In this document: piece after piece, positions 1-7,784 of the stretch
How positions within the stretch are numbered: position 1 is the first letter of the stretch
How the letters are laid out: each line of letters begins with the position of its first letter
Origin: Cyanobacteria bacterium GSL.Bin1
Lineage (GTDB): Bacteria; Cyanobacteriota; Cyanobacteriia; Cyanobacteriales; Rubidibacteraceae
DNA length: 64,000 nt
Assembly: GCA_009909085.1 (NCBI GenBank)
Contig: JAAANX010000194.1
Location: forward strand, 1 to 64,000
Direction of reading: 5' to 3'
Notes under the pieces: generated by a model
Databases searched by the model: none
Seen by the model: the letters and a program-made list of their open reading frames with translations, nothing else
Told to the model about the DNA's origin: nothing
Made by a program: the position numbers and the translations under genes

Positions 1-374
1 ATAATTACATTATAGACAATATTATAAAAGTGTCAACGTGATTTCTATAACGTGGCTGAATCAGTGAGAATTGGCTACGCTGTTGTTGTTGTTGTTATTT
101 ATAATTTAATAAGATATAAAATGCTGCTCAAGTGATGCTTGAGTGGGCGCGGGGTGCGGAACGTGCCTCTTTAGACGCAGAGTTGCCAACCTCTGTCGAT
201 TGCGGAAGCATGAGAAAAGTTGGAGCGAAGAAGCGTCAGAAACCGCAAGCTCAGACGTAAGTCGGCTTGCGAGTAGTTCATGATTCACCGAATAAACCAA
301 CCTACGCTTCACAACGCAGATGAAAGATAGAAACACTCATTAGTCGTAAAGTCTAGCCAATCCATACATAAAGA
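1..374. other. Intergenic region with hairpins, possible old transposon remnant
   Basis: No gene is convincing here. On the minus strand 106-336 is open for 76 codons, but the translation is Arg/Ser/Leu-rich and matches no family I recognise. The DNA holds a GTT triplet run (about 80-98), a hairpin with arms CTCAAG/CTTGAG (about 126-145) and a larger one with arms CGCAAGC/GCTTGCG (about 243-272). Hairpin-rich, weakly open sequence of this kind is typical of decayed 3' ends of tnpB genes in cyanobacteria, so a degraded IS200/IS605 right end read on the minus strand is my best guess, with low confidence. Confidence 0.25.
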
Positions 375-830
375 TTACTTCGGTAAAAATTCTGGGTCTA
401 GGATATCTTGAATGGCTAAAGGGCAATCTTCAGGAAAGGTCTCAATGGGAAGTTGAGTTTCTGTGGCTGCATCAACTCGGGCTTCTGCATAACACTCAGC
501 AAATATACGTTCAAAATAGGGCTTTAAGCTGGGACTAGTTTTGAAGGCACGAAGGATGCGTCGTCGATGTTCCACAATGGTTCTGCGCCAAGATGCCGTG
601 CGTTTACTGGGTTGATAGATATATTTCAGCAAGTGCATCAATAGAATGGTTGTGTTACTGGCAAGAGCATTTTTTTCTGCCTTTCCCATGTCTTCGAGTT
701 CTTCAATTAAGTGCGTTAAGTCAATTTGATGAAAAGCACGGTTTTCTAACTGACTAATAATTTGCTCTAGCCATTGCTGATAATCGTGTTCGTAGAGATT
801 AGAATTAGCGGAAGTAAATTGAGACGTCAT
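375..830 (-). CDS. DUF29 family protein
   Basis: A 151-residue protein that looks like the cyanobacterial DUF29 family: the N-terminal YEHDYQQWLEQ segment, the central DLTHLIEELEDMGK motif (about residues 38-51), and the LLMHLLKYIYQP and SWRRTIVEHRRRI segments (about 64-92) are the usual family blocks, and the length is typical. DUF29 proteins are small, soluble, mostly helical and of unknown function, and are often multicopy near mobile or rearranged DNA. Here the gene sits 10 bp from a stray copy of the sdhB 3' end (841-882), so it may originally have followed an sdhB gene on the same strand. ATG start; no operon partner is visible. Confidence 0.85.
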   Translation of the reverse strand: MTSQFTSANSNLYEHDYQQWLEQIISQLENRAFHQIDLTHLIEELEDMGKAEKNALASNTTILLMHLLKYIYQPSKRTASWRRTIVEHRRRILRAFKTSPSLKPYFERIFAECYAEARVDAATETQLPIETFPEDCPLAIQDILDPEFLPK

Positions 831-840
831 AACTTTGATG

Positions 841-882
841 TTGACTAACGTTTGCCAGAAAAGAAACGACGGACTGGCGCGA
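841..882 (-). pseudogene. Remnant of an sdhB 3' end
   Basis: These 42 bases align without gaps to 2958-2999, the last codons of the sdhB gene in this window, at 36 of 42 positions. Read on the minus strand in the sdhB frame they give APVRRFFSGKR and a TAG stop (845-847), against [11 protein letters not shown] and TAG in the intact gene. Upstream of this tail the similarity ends abruptly. It is therefore a duplicated or recombined fragment rather than a gene, and it forms a direct repeat with the real sdhB tail that brackets the pentapeptide cassette. Confidence 0.75.
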
Positions 883-1527
883 GCAGCACTCTGTGTCTAG
901 GAAGCATCGCGTAATCAGTTAACCCTTAAGATCTTAACGAAGTATCCGCTTTTTCTGTTTTTGGACTAAACTTAGTAAACTGAGGTAAGAGATCATCCTG
1001 AGAGCTTTGACTCTCTAACCGCTGCTGTGCAGAAAATCGGTTTTTCAGGAAGTTTATGCTTCATTTGACTGTCGCGTTGGGTTTCTTTTTGAAGGAACTG
1101 ACTTCCGTGACTCCAGGCTAGCCGGCTCTTCAACACGGACAGCCCTTTGAACAAGAATTTATTTAGATCGCCTTAAAAGTTAAATTTAAATTTGCTAATT
1201 ATTGTGATTCAAATTTACAATCCGGTTAGAATGCCCACCAGCTTACTGTGGTTAATACGGAATCACCATTAGTTGAATCGTTTTTGTAAATTTAGTTTTT
1301 TGATTGAAATCAACGATAAAAATGATATGATAACAGAAGTTATGTAATTTTACTGAGGGTGAATCTATGGAGATCAATCCAAAAATCTATCCTTTGGTGG
1401 AAATAGCCGCGGCTGAGCGGTCAGCGTAGGCAAGGGGTCGTCGCCGGAACTTGGTTCCGGAGTTTAAGTCCGGTGTACCGCTGACCTCAGCTTGGAAAAG
1501 TAGAACGCCTCTGGCAGGAGTTGAAGT
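883..1527. other. 645-bp region with repeats and a disrupted small ORF
   Basis: No intact gene of useful length. The start (about 880-905) resembles the hairpin repeat at 4500-4525 (GCGAGCAG followed by CACTCTGTGTC versus CGCTTTGTGCC). An ATG with an upstream GAGGG opens a 20-codon ORF at 1367-1429 (MEINPKIYPLVEIA, then repeat-derived residues) which is ended by a palindromic element (about 1407-1491). After the element another frame reads LGKVERLWQELKYERG into the start of the pentapeptide gene. This looks like a small gene broken by a repeat. The ribosome site for the pentapeptide gene (GGAG, about 1516) is at the end of this region. Confidence 0.5.
1407..1491. repeat. Palindromic intergenic repeat
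   Basis: The outer arms GCTGAGCGGTCAGCG (1412-1426) and CGCTGACCTCAGC (1479-1491) are inverted copies apart from a two-base bulge. They enclose a second hairpin, CCGGAAC TTG GTTCCGG. The left part CCGCGGCTGAGCGGTCA is almost the same as 45527-45542 (CCGCGGCTGGGCGGTCA), so it belongs to a dispersed family of palindromic repeats in this genome. Confidence 0.6.
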
Positions 1528-2775
1528 ATGAACGAGGAAATGTCGCCTCAAGAGTTACAAAGTGTAATCCGAAAAGTGGCAGAGGCAAAAACAAAGAACT
1601 TTGCTGAGTTAGTACAACTAGCAGGATTGGATCGCAAACAAGATTTTGCGCGATCAGATCTCAGTAGAGTCAATTTAAAAGGGATTGAACTTAGCGATGC
1701 TGATCTTAGAGATGCTTTCCTCAGTGGAGCCAACCTGAAAGATGCTTTTCTCAGGGGGGCCTTCCTAAATGGGGCTGACCTGAGCGATGCTAATCTCAGC
1801 GGTGCTTTCCTCAGAAGCGCTGATCTCAGTAGTGCTTTCCTCAGAGGGGCTGACTTGAGCCGTAGTATTCTTAGTGGTGCTGACCTCAGCGGTGCCAACC
1901 TCAGCCGTAGTATTCTCAGTGGTGCTTTTCTCAGCGGTGCCAATCTCAGTCGTAGCATCCTCAGCAATGCTAATCTCAGTCGTGCCGACCTCAACGGCTC
2001 CAACCTCAGGGATGCTAATCTCAGCCATGCCGACCTCAATTGTGTTGATCTTAGCCGTGCGTTCTTGAATCGTGCTTTTTTGAGTGGGGTTGATTTGAGC
2101 CGTGCTGACCTCAGTGGTAGCGACCTCAGCGGTACTATCCTGAGTGGAGCCAACCTCAGCGGTGCGTTTCTAAGCCGTGCTATCCTCCGGGGGGCCTTCT
2201 TAAGTAATACGAACTTCAGGGGGGCTTTCTTCACTTGTGCCGACCTCAGCCATGCCAATGCCAGTGACGCTGACCTCAGTGGCGCCTTCCTGAGGGATGC
2301 TAATCTCAAGTATACCAACCTAAGGAGTGCTGATCTCAGCCATGCCAACCTCGATGGTGCTGATCTCAGCCGTGCTAACCTGAGTAAGATTTTTCTAAGC
2401 GGTGCTAGTCTGAGGCGTGCAAATCTAGAGGGTGTTAACCTAAGGGAGGCGAATTTAGAGGGTGCTAATCTGAGGAAGGCTCATCTAGACCGTGCTAACC
2501 TCAGAGATGTCAACTTGAGGGAAGCGAACTTCAGCGGTGCGACTCTAAGCCGAATTAACCTGAGGGGCGCTGATTTAAGCGGTGCGATCCTCAGCCGTAC
2601 CAACTTGAAGGGCGCTGACTTGAGCGGTGCGATCCTCAAAGGTGCTAATGTAAAAAATACTTACTTTGCAGATAATTGCGGGATATCTCAACCCATGAGA
2701 AGAGATCTCGAATTGCGCGGTGCAATTTTTGAAGACGCTCTCAATCAACCAATATCCCTGATAAAAGGTAGTTGA
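1528..2775 (+). CDS. Pentapeptide-repeat protein
   Basis: A 415-residue protein. Residues 1-40 form a short leader (KTKNFAELVQLAGL) and residues about 45-375 are an almost unbroken run of pentapeptides of the A[D/N/F/I]L[S/R/K]x type, which fold as a right-handed quadrilateral beta helix. The number of AFLS and SILS units, with Phe or Ile at the centre instead of Asp or Asn, is unusually high. The C-terminal NTYFADN and LELRGAIFEDA segments are the usual cap of cyanobacterial family members. Start supported by GGAG 9 bp upstream. No signal peptide is visible, so cytoplasmic. The TGA stop (2773-2775) lies inside a transposon right end, so the last codons may have changed. Molecular function is unknown; the repeat arrays of this family are often binding scaffolds. 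Confidence 0.9.
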   Translation: MNEEMSPQELQSVIRKVAEAKTKNFAELVQLAGLDRKQDFARSDLSRVNLKGIELSDADLRDAFLSGANLKDAFLRGAFLNGADLSDANLSGAFLRSADLSSAFLRGADLSRSILSGADLSGANLSRSILSGAFLSGANLSRSILSNANLSRADLNGSNLRDANLSHADLNCVDLSRAFLNRAFLSGVDLSRADLSGSDLSGTILSGANLSGAFLSRAILRGAFLSNTNFRGAFFTCADLSHANASDADLSGAFLRDANLKYTNLRSADLSHANLDGADLSRANLSKIFLSGASLRRANLEGVNLREANLEGANLRKAHLDRANLRDVNLREANFSGATLSRINLRGADLSGAILSRTNLKGADLSGAILKGANVKNTYFADNCGISQPMRRDLELRGAIFEDALNQPISLIKGS

Positions 2776-2955
2776 CACTCCAACACCTGAAGGAGTTAGA
2801 TGCTTGGGCTGAGTCTAGCCTCCACCGATGAATCGATATTGGTCTTACAGTCTCATGTCCTACCTGACTACACCTTTTACTTTGGTCAAAGCAGGTGCTT
2901 CCGTGCTGCTTTCCTCTCGGGTTGCACCTCATTCCGTAGTTGAGGAAGGCGTAAT
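2772..2955 (-). mobile_element. Solo right end of a tnpB-type IS element
   Basis: Read on the minus strand this segment is clearly homologous to the right end of the element at 51548-51992: GTAAAAGGTGTAGTC, then GACATGAGACTGTAAGACC, a GGAGGC block, CTCAGCCCAAG, a short stem and the terminal GAGTGTCAA. The codons match too (both contain KRCS..., HETVRP). The terminal GTCAA ends at 2772. No left end with the AGTCGCCGTAAAACC signature is present nearby, so this is a truncated copy. The outer boundary near 2955 is approximate and merges with a dispersed repeat, AGGAAGGCGTAATCTTT (2943-2959). Confidence 0.7.
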
Positions 2956-2961
2956 CTTTAA

Positions 2962-3723
2962 CTAACTTTTGCCCGAAAAGAAGCGATGGACTTGCGCGAT
3001 CGCGTAATCTCGATTTAACTTAGAAATCACATCCAGCGTAATTCCTTTTGGACAAACAGCTTGGCATTCTCCAAAGTTGCTACAGTTGCCAAAGCCTAAC
3101 CGATCCATGGTTTCTATCATATTCAGCACCCGCTGATCTTTCTCCGGTTCTCCTTGGGGAAGGCGATTCAGGTGAGCGTTTTTCGCCCCCACAAACAGCA
3201 TTGCTGAGGCATTTTTACAAGTTGCTACACACGCTCCACAGGCAATACAAGCTGCTGCATCCATGGCTTCATCTGCCACTACTTTTGGAATTGGTGTTTC
3301 GTTGGCTTCGGGGGCACTTCCGGTACGGGCGGTAATAAAGCCACCGGCTTGAATCAACTCATCAAAGGCAGAGCGATCAACAACAAGGTCTTTAATGACA
3401 GGGAATGGTTTAGCTCGCCAAGGTTCAATGGTAATCGTATCACCATCATTAAAGTGGCGCATATAGAGTTGACAAGCTGTCGTTTCTTTCTCAGCACCTT
3501 GTGGAATCCCATTAATTGTCATTGCGCAACTGCCACAGATCCCTTCTCGACAGTCATGATCAAACGCTACCGGATCTTCTCCTTGCTCGAGAAGTTTCTC
3601 ATTGAGGATGTCCAGCATCTCTAAAAAGGAGCTATCTGGAGACACATTATCAAGTTCATAGGTAAGTATTTTTCCATCAACATTAGGATTGGGTTGTCGC
3701 CAAATTTTTAATTTTAGGTGCAT
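2962..3723 (-). CDS. sdhB: Succinate dehydrogenase/fumarate reductase iron-sulfur subunit
   Basis: The iron-sulfur subunit passes electrons from the flavoprotein subunit to the quinone site at the membrane. From the chosen start (MHLKLKIW) it has 253 residues: an N-terminal [2Fe-2S] ferredoxin fold with Cys 58, 63, 66 and 84 ([10 protein letters not shown]), a [4Fe-4S] motif [11 protein letters not shown] (159-169), and the third cluster ligands Cys 214, 220 and 224 ([12 protein letters not shown]). An upstream in-frame ATG at 3762 would add 13 non-conserved residues. No other sdh gene is adjacent, as is common in cyanobacteria, where the subunits are scattered. A second copy of the gene's tail lies at 841-882. 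Confidence 0.92.
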   Translation of the reverse strand: MHLKLKIWRQPNPNVDGKILTYELDNVSPDSSFLEMLDILNEKLLEQGEDPVAFDHDCREGICGSCAMTINGIPQGAEKETTACQLYMRHFNDGDTITIEPWRAKPFPVIKDLVVDRSAFDELIQAGGFITARTGSAPEANETPIPKVVADEAMDAAACIACGACVATCKNASAMLFVGAKNAHLNRLPQGEPEKDQRVLNMIETMDRLGFGNCSNFGECQAVCPKGITLDVISKLNRDYAIAQVHRFFSGKS

Positions 3724-3762
3724 CGTTCCATAATTCCAGTAAGTATCACCCATAAGACACAA

Positions 3763-4080
3763 AACACTAATTACTTAAGATTAGTTTGTTCATTAACCAA
3801 TTTCATCAAATCTAACACTTGAGAGTGATGATTAATCTAGGGTGGCTTGTAGATCATAGGTCGTAGGTCGTAGACCGCGCCGCTAGGCAGGCATCGCGTT
3901 AGACAGGATTGCTCCTTCTAATGCAAGACAATAACTTGATCAATCAAGAGTCAGGCATCATGCTACTAAGTTAAAATGAGATTAATATCATACACGTAGT
4001 CAATTCAATTTGGTATCATTTTGCTATTACTTATAAAATAAGGTAAAACATTTCTCAACTCGAAAATTAAGGAGAAACTT
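3763..4080. other. 318-bp intergenic region
   Basis: It contains the sdhB upstream region and the leader of the lipoprotein gene. Visible features are a short tandem GGTCGTA repeat (about 3859-3876), a repeat fragment CTAGGCAGGCATCGCGTTAGACAG (about 3882-3905) related to 892-917, and an AAGGAG ribosome site about 4070. No coding sequence is seen. Confidence 0.4.
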
Positions 4081-4263
4081 ATGAAATCTCAACTCATTAC
4101 TTTACTACTAATTGGATCACTGTTTTCTTTGACAGCTTGTCAGACTCCAACGACAGATACAGAAGAATCACCGACAACCGAACAAGAAGAAACGACCATA
4201 GAAGAGCCTGAAGAACCTGGTATGTCTGAGGAAGAATCCACGGAAGATTCCGCTGATGAATAA
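4081..4263 (+). CDS. Small acidic lipoprotein
   Basis: A 60-residue protein with a clear type II signal peptide: basic MKSQ, a hydrophobic core LITLLLIGSLFSL, and lipobox LTAC with the lipidated Cys at residue 20. The mature part, about 40 residues, is almost only Thr, Glu, Ser, Pro and Asp with no predicted fold. It has a good AAGGAG ribosome site 7 bp upstream. Function is unknown. The strongly acidic tail resembles that of the lipoprotein at 24492-26165, but there is no clear homology. It is monocistronic, with about 290 bp of non-coding DNA behind it. Confidence 0.75.
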   Translation: MKSQLITLLLIGSLFSLTACQTPTTDTEESPTTEQEETTIEEPEEPGMSEEESTEDSADE

Positions 4264-4499
4264 GTAGTTTTGAATCGAAATAAAACCATCAGTTAGAACT
4301 GATTTACAGTCTTTCTAGTGCTTCAATACCACGAAGATTTTAATAATTTAAGGTACTTCCGAAAGTTCTGATATAGTCTAAGCTGATGTTAATTTAATTA
4401 CTACCTTCTTTACTGAGTAACTAATCCCCTATTTGGTTAATCTTTTTATCAATTTTAAGATTGAGACATTAAGTGATATTCTGCCAACTTGATTAATAA

Positions 4500-4525
4500 G
4501 CGAGCAGCGCTTTGTGCCTGCTCGC
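4500..4525. repeat. Perfect hairpin, dispersed repeat copy
   Basis: Arms GCGAGCAG (4500-4507) and CTGCTCGC (4518-4525) pair perfectly over 8 bp around CGCTTTGTGC. The left half recurs at about 880-898. It lies 30 bp beyond the 3' end of the minus-strand gene 4554-4868. It has no T-run on either side, so it is more likely a repeat than an intrinsic terminator. Confidence 0.5.
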
Positions 4526-4553
4526 CAGACCACAGTAAGCGTTATGTTGCTCT

Positions 4554-4868
4554 TTACCTAAATTTTAATCGATATTGACTACAGACCTGTTTTTGTTGTG
4601 GAGTCATGTCTTCATAGCGATGAATAAAGTCAGCTTCAGCACGTTCGATCATTTCTCCCACGGTATTAGAAGAAGTATAAATCATCGCTTCTAAAACACT
4701 TTTCGTTAAGACATTAATATCATCTGTTGGTTTGGCATTTTCAGTAACATTAGCCATAATTTCTTCCAGCGAGAAAAGATAAGCATGAGGATAATTCTTT
4801 CGCGTTGCCTCTACATATTGAGTATGTAAGGCTTGAAGTGTTGTTGTTCTTTCTGTAGTTAATACCAT
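4554..4868 (-). CDS. Hypothetical protein, 104 residues
   Basis: A small soluble protein, probably all-helical, that I do not recognise. It has no signal peptide or membrane segment. Segments such as ALHTQYVEATRKNYPHAYLFSLEEIM and the AMIYTSSNTVGEMIERAEADFIHRYEDMTPQQ stretch look like amphipathic helices, and a single Cys lies near the C-terminus. Codon use and frame quality fit a real gene: there is a single long open frame, and the start has a plausible leader. It stands alone between repeats and the PHP gene. A small regulatory or stress protein restricted to cyanobacteria is possible but not supported by any motif. Confidence 0.6.
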   Translation of the reverse strand: MVLTTERTTTLQALHTQYVEATRKNYPHAYLFSLEEIMANVTENAKPTDDINVLTKSVLEAMIYTSSNTVGEMIERAEADFIHRYEDMTPQQKQVCSQYRLKFR

Positions 4869-5148
4869 ATACTCTTTACCTTAGTTACTAGCATCTTTAG
4901 GTTACTGATTGTTAAGTTAAGTTACTGTTTACTGTGAACTTTGTATTTTAACTAGATTTAAATTTCGTTATGTGATATATGAAAGTTTCTCTCGATTCAT
5001 GGCTTGGGAAAACCTTAGTCCTTTTCCCATTCTCGATGCGGGAGCGTTATGTCAGTGCTGTTATGAGAAGAAACTCCAAATCTAAACTAGTTACATGGTG
5101 AGCTTTAACTGTAAGGCAGGGAGTGAGTTCCCTGGCTCTTACAAGTGA

Positions 5149-5847
5149 CTAGCATCGTTGCAATATGCTCAAACCATGGCTGTCTGTACCACAAGTATTG
5201 AAGAGATTATATTGTTGAGTGAGTGCTTTGACCTCTACTGTTTGGTCAGGGGTAGGTCGCCAAGGAATCGCATTTTTATATGAGTAGTAAGTTTCTACCC
5301 CATCAATCCCCAGGTCAACCCCTGCCAGAATTAATTCTTTTGCAGAACGACGATAGCGTTTCGGGTGGGCTAAAACAACTAATCCTTCGGCATTATGAAT
5401 TGCCTTGATGACATTTTCAGCCCTAGCTGCGTTCCCCCTCGGGCTATTTCCTTGTAAATAAGGTACGATTGCCGGATGTTCGGGATTAAAAGCGTATCCC
5501 AAGATATGCACTTCGGTATCTATCAATATTGAAGTAATTTCTACGCCTGTCCAAAGTTGAGGAATAAATGTGCCACCACGATAGCTTTGTAGATAGTGAC
5601 GAGCGATTTGATAGCCTCTAACGGTGTGATGATCGGTAATGGCAAACCCTTGCACCTTTAAGGCTAAAGCCTGGTCAATTAAAGCGTGGGGTTGGAGCTG
5701 TCCATCAGAGTAAATGGTGTGCAGATGGAAGTTATAGTAATGGGGACAACTATCTGCGTTAATCGTTTGCCAAATTGCTTGGAGAGTTTGCGTATCTTGC
5801 CCTTGTAAGGATGAGTGTGATTGACGAGGGAAATAAGTAGTCGGCAT
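5149..5847 (-). CDS. PHP-domain phosphoesterase
   Basis: A 232-residue polymerase-and-histidinol-phosphatase (PHP) domain protein. The metal-binding signature is visible: FHLHTIYSDG (first motif, HxH), ITDHH (second motif, DHH), VEITS, HILGY and VVLAHPKRY (third motif), and a late CGTDSHG (fourth motif). These give the usual trinuclear metal site, and the family hydrolyses phosphomonoesters or 3',5'-nucleotide bonds (RNase AM/YciV type). The ATG at 5847 is preferred because GAGG lies five bases upstream; a TTG 27 bp further out has no such site. The protein ends directly after DSHG, at the short end of the family, so the C-terminus may be slightly truncated. Confidence 0.8.
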   Translation of the reverse strand: MPTTYFPRQSHSSLQGQDTQTLQAIWQTINADSCPHYYNFHLHTIYSDGQLQPHALIDQALALKVQGFAITDHHTVRGYQIARHYLQSYRGGTFIPQLWTGVEITSILIDTEVHILGYAFNPEHPAIVPYLQGNSPRGNAARAENVIKAIHNAEGLVVLAHPKRYRRSAKELILAGVDLGIDGVETYYSYKNAIPWRPTPDQTVEVKALTQQYNLFNTCGTDSHGLSILQRC

Positions 5848-5991
5848 GATAACCTCAGTAGTTGGTACGTTCAATCCAGATGTTGCTTTGATTCAGTGGG
5901 AAAGTAAACCGATAATTGTTGAGTAATATTACAAATTTCTTCCTTTTAACCTTAGCAAATCTTTTTCTAGTTGTTTTTACGAGGGGAAGCT

Positions 5992-7074
5992 GTGACAAAA
6001 CAGGTGTTGATTATTGGTGGGACGGGACATATTGGTCGTTGTGTTGCACAGGACATTCAGAAGCACAGCCAAGCTAATGTAACGGTAACCGGACGTAAAT
6101 CTTCTTATAACCAAGATTTTCCTTTTTTACCGTTCGATTTGAACAATCAAGATCAAATTAAAAACCTGATTTCTAATTTTGATTTAGTGGTTCATTGCGC
6201 CGGACCGTTTCACCATCGGGATGGTCGGGTTTTAAAGCATTGTATTGAGGAAAGCATCAACTATATTGATGTTAGTGATCACCGCTCGTTTCATTTGCAG
6301 GTTGCCAATTACCATCAAGCTGCACTCCAAGCGGGAGTCACGGCGATTTTACATACCGGCGTCTTTCCCGGAATTTCTAACTTAATGGCGCGAAAAGGGG
6401 TAGAAGCCCTCGATCAAGTCGAGTCGATTCGTTTAAATTACTTGGTTGCCGGATCAGGTGGCGCCGGTTTGACAGTAATGCGAACGACCTTTTTAGGCAT
6501 TCAATCTCCTTTTTTTGCTTGGATCAAGGGGCAATGGCAAAAGGTTATCCCCTACAGTGAACCGGAAACCGTGACATTTCCCCAATATGGCGAAGCGGAT
6601 GTGTATTGGTTTGATGTTGCTGAAACCTATACTCTCACTCAGTCTTTTGCTGTGGATACCGTTGTTACTAAGTTTGCCTCTATTCCTAATTTTTACAATG
6701 ATTTAACGGCGCTGGTTGCCCATCGTGTCCCCCATTCCGTATTAAAGAATCCATTGGTTATGGAAGGGTTATCTCGGATGAGTTTAGGGATGGCAAGAGT
6801 GACGGATTTAGCAAGTGGTGTCGGAATTGCCGTTGTTGTTGATGTAACCGGTTGGCAAGGTAACGAGAAAAAACACTATAAGCTTAAATTTTATCATAAT
6901 CATACCGCGATCGCGGCTGGGATGGGTGCCGGCAGTGTTGCCCAATTATTACTCAATCAAGATGTTATTCAGCCGGGAGTGTGGTCAGTAGAACAAGCGG
7001 TGACAACTCCCCTGTTTGAGGGGATGATGCAGCAACGGGGTCTTAAGATTGATACGACTGTTACTGGAAATTAA
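5992..7074 (+). CDS. Saccharopine dehydrogenase-like NAD(P)-binding protein
   Basis: The N-terminus KQVLIIGGTGHIGRCVAQDI is a Rossmann dinucleotide fold with GGTGHIG, followed by VTGRKS at the end of strand 2 (typical of NADP) and LVVHCAGPF, the hallmark of the saccharopine dehydrogenase/SCCPDH superfamily. The rest (about residues 120-360) is the alpha/beta catalytic-like domain. The actual substrate is unknown; cyanobacterial members are uncharacterised oxidoreductases and this is unlikely to be a lysine-pathway enzyme. The GTG at 5992 is chosen because AGGGGA lies six bases upstream; the longer TTG form (5971) overlaps that site. The HAD phosphatase gene follows after 15 bp, so the two are probably cotranscribed. 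Confidence 0.8.
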   Translation: MTKQVLIIGGTGHIGRCVAQDIQKHSQANVTVTGRKSSYNQDFPFLPFDLNNQDQIKNLISNFDLVVHCAGPFHHRDGRVLKHCIEESINYIDVSDHRSFHLQVANYHQAALQAGVTAILHTGVFPGISNLMARKGVEALDQVESIRLNYLVAGSGGAGLTVMRTTFLGIQSPFFAWIKGQWQKVIPYSEPETVTFPQYGEADVYWFDVAETYTLTQSFAVDTVVTKFASIPNFYNDLTALVAHRVPHSVLKNPLVMEGLSRMSLGMARVTDLASGVGIAVVVDVTGWQGNEKKHYKLKFYHNHTAIAAGMGAGSVAQLLLNQDVIQPGVWSVEQAVTTPLFEGMMQQRGLKIDTTVTGN

Positions 7075-7089
7075 ACCACTTTAAAAACC

Positions 7090-7752
7090 ATGCTCGAAGC
7101 AATTATTTTTGATATGGATGGGTTATTGATTGATTCAGAACCCTTTTGGCAACAAGCAGAAATTGAAATGTTTGCGGATGTTGGATTAAAGTTAACCCCG
7201 CAACTGTGTCTGCAAACAATGGGATTAAGAATTGATGAAGTGGTGAATTATTGGTATCGGCAATTTCCTTGGGATCATCCATCTCAGGAAAAAATTGCCC
7301 AACGAATTGTCCAACGGGTGATTGAACTCATTGAAACCCAAGGGGCGGCGAGAAAAGGGGTTGATCCTTTATTTGATTTTTTAGAGAGCATTCCCTTGCC
7401 TTTAGCATTAGCCTCCTCTTCTGATTACGCTCTCATTGAAGCTGTCATCAAGCGTTTGCATTTAAGTGATAAGTTCCAAATTATTCACTCTGCAACTGAG
7501 GAATGCTATGGAAAACCTCACCCAGCCGTTTATTTAACCACTGCTGAAGAATTGGGAGTAACCCCAACTCACTGCTTAGCCCTAGAAGATTCCTTCAATG
7601 GGGTTCTATCTGCCAAAGCAGCGAGAATGATGTGTTACGCCATTCCCGAAGGATACCCCGACCCAGATCCAAGATTGATCATTGCTGACGAGATCTTTCC
7701 TTCGCTTCTCCAAGCAAAAACGGCGCTTGCTTCTCTCCTCAGCAAAGAGTAA
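7090..7752 (+). CDS. HAD-superfamily sugar phosphatase (HxpB/YniC-like)
   Basis: A 220-residue HAD subfamily IA hydrolase. Motif I is IIFDMDGLLIDSEP (nucleophile Asp 8, acid/base Asp 10), motif II is LALASSSD (Ser about 104), motif III is the Lys in YGKPHP and motif IV is LALEDSFNG. The small helical cap lies between residues 15 and 85. The DSEPFWQQAE cap start and the SxS motif resemble the hexitol-phosphatase/2-deoxyglucose-6-phosphatase group (HxpB) rather than beta-phosphoglucomutase. The likely activity is dephosphorylation of small sugar phosphates in the cytoplasm. It lies 15 bp behind the saccharopine-dehydrogenase-like gene and converges on hemH. Confidence 0.85.
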   Translation: MLEAIIFDMDGLLIDSEPFWQQAEIEMFADVGLKLTPQLCLQTMGLRIDEVVNYWYRQFPWDHPSQEKIAQRIVQRVIELIETQGAARKGVDPLFDFLESIPLPLALASSSDYALIEAVIKRLHLSDKFQIIHSATEECYGKPHPAVYLTTAEELGVTPTHCLALEDSFNGVLSAKAARMMCYAIPEGYPDPDPRLIIADEIFPSLLQAKTALASLLSKE

Positions 7753-7784
7753 TCTCCTTAAGCAAGGGGTCAGTCCTAGGTCCT

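Noticed and set aside
106-336. 76-codon minus-strand ORF at the window start
   Set aside because: The translation resembles no protein; the DNA is hairpin-rich and looks like a decayed transposon end.
1548-2348. 266-codon minus-strand ORF inside the pentapeptide gene
   Set aside because: It is a low-complexity Leu-Arg-Ala-Pro repeat that mirrors the repetitive DNA of the gene. It has no ribosome site and resembles no family.
4999-5085. Small ORF starting MAWENLSPFPILD
   Set aside because: Only 28 codons, no ribosome site, and no evidence of conservation.
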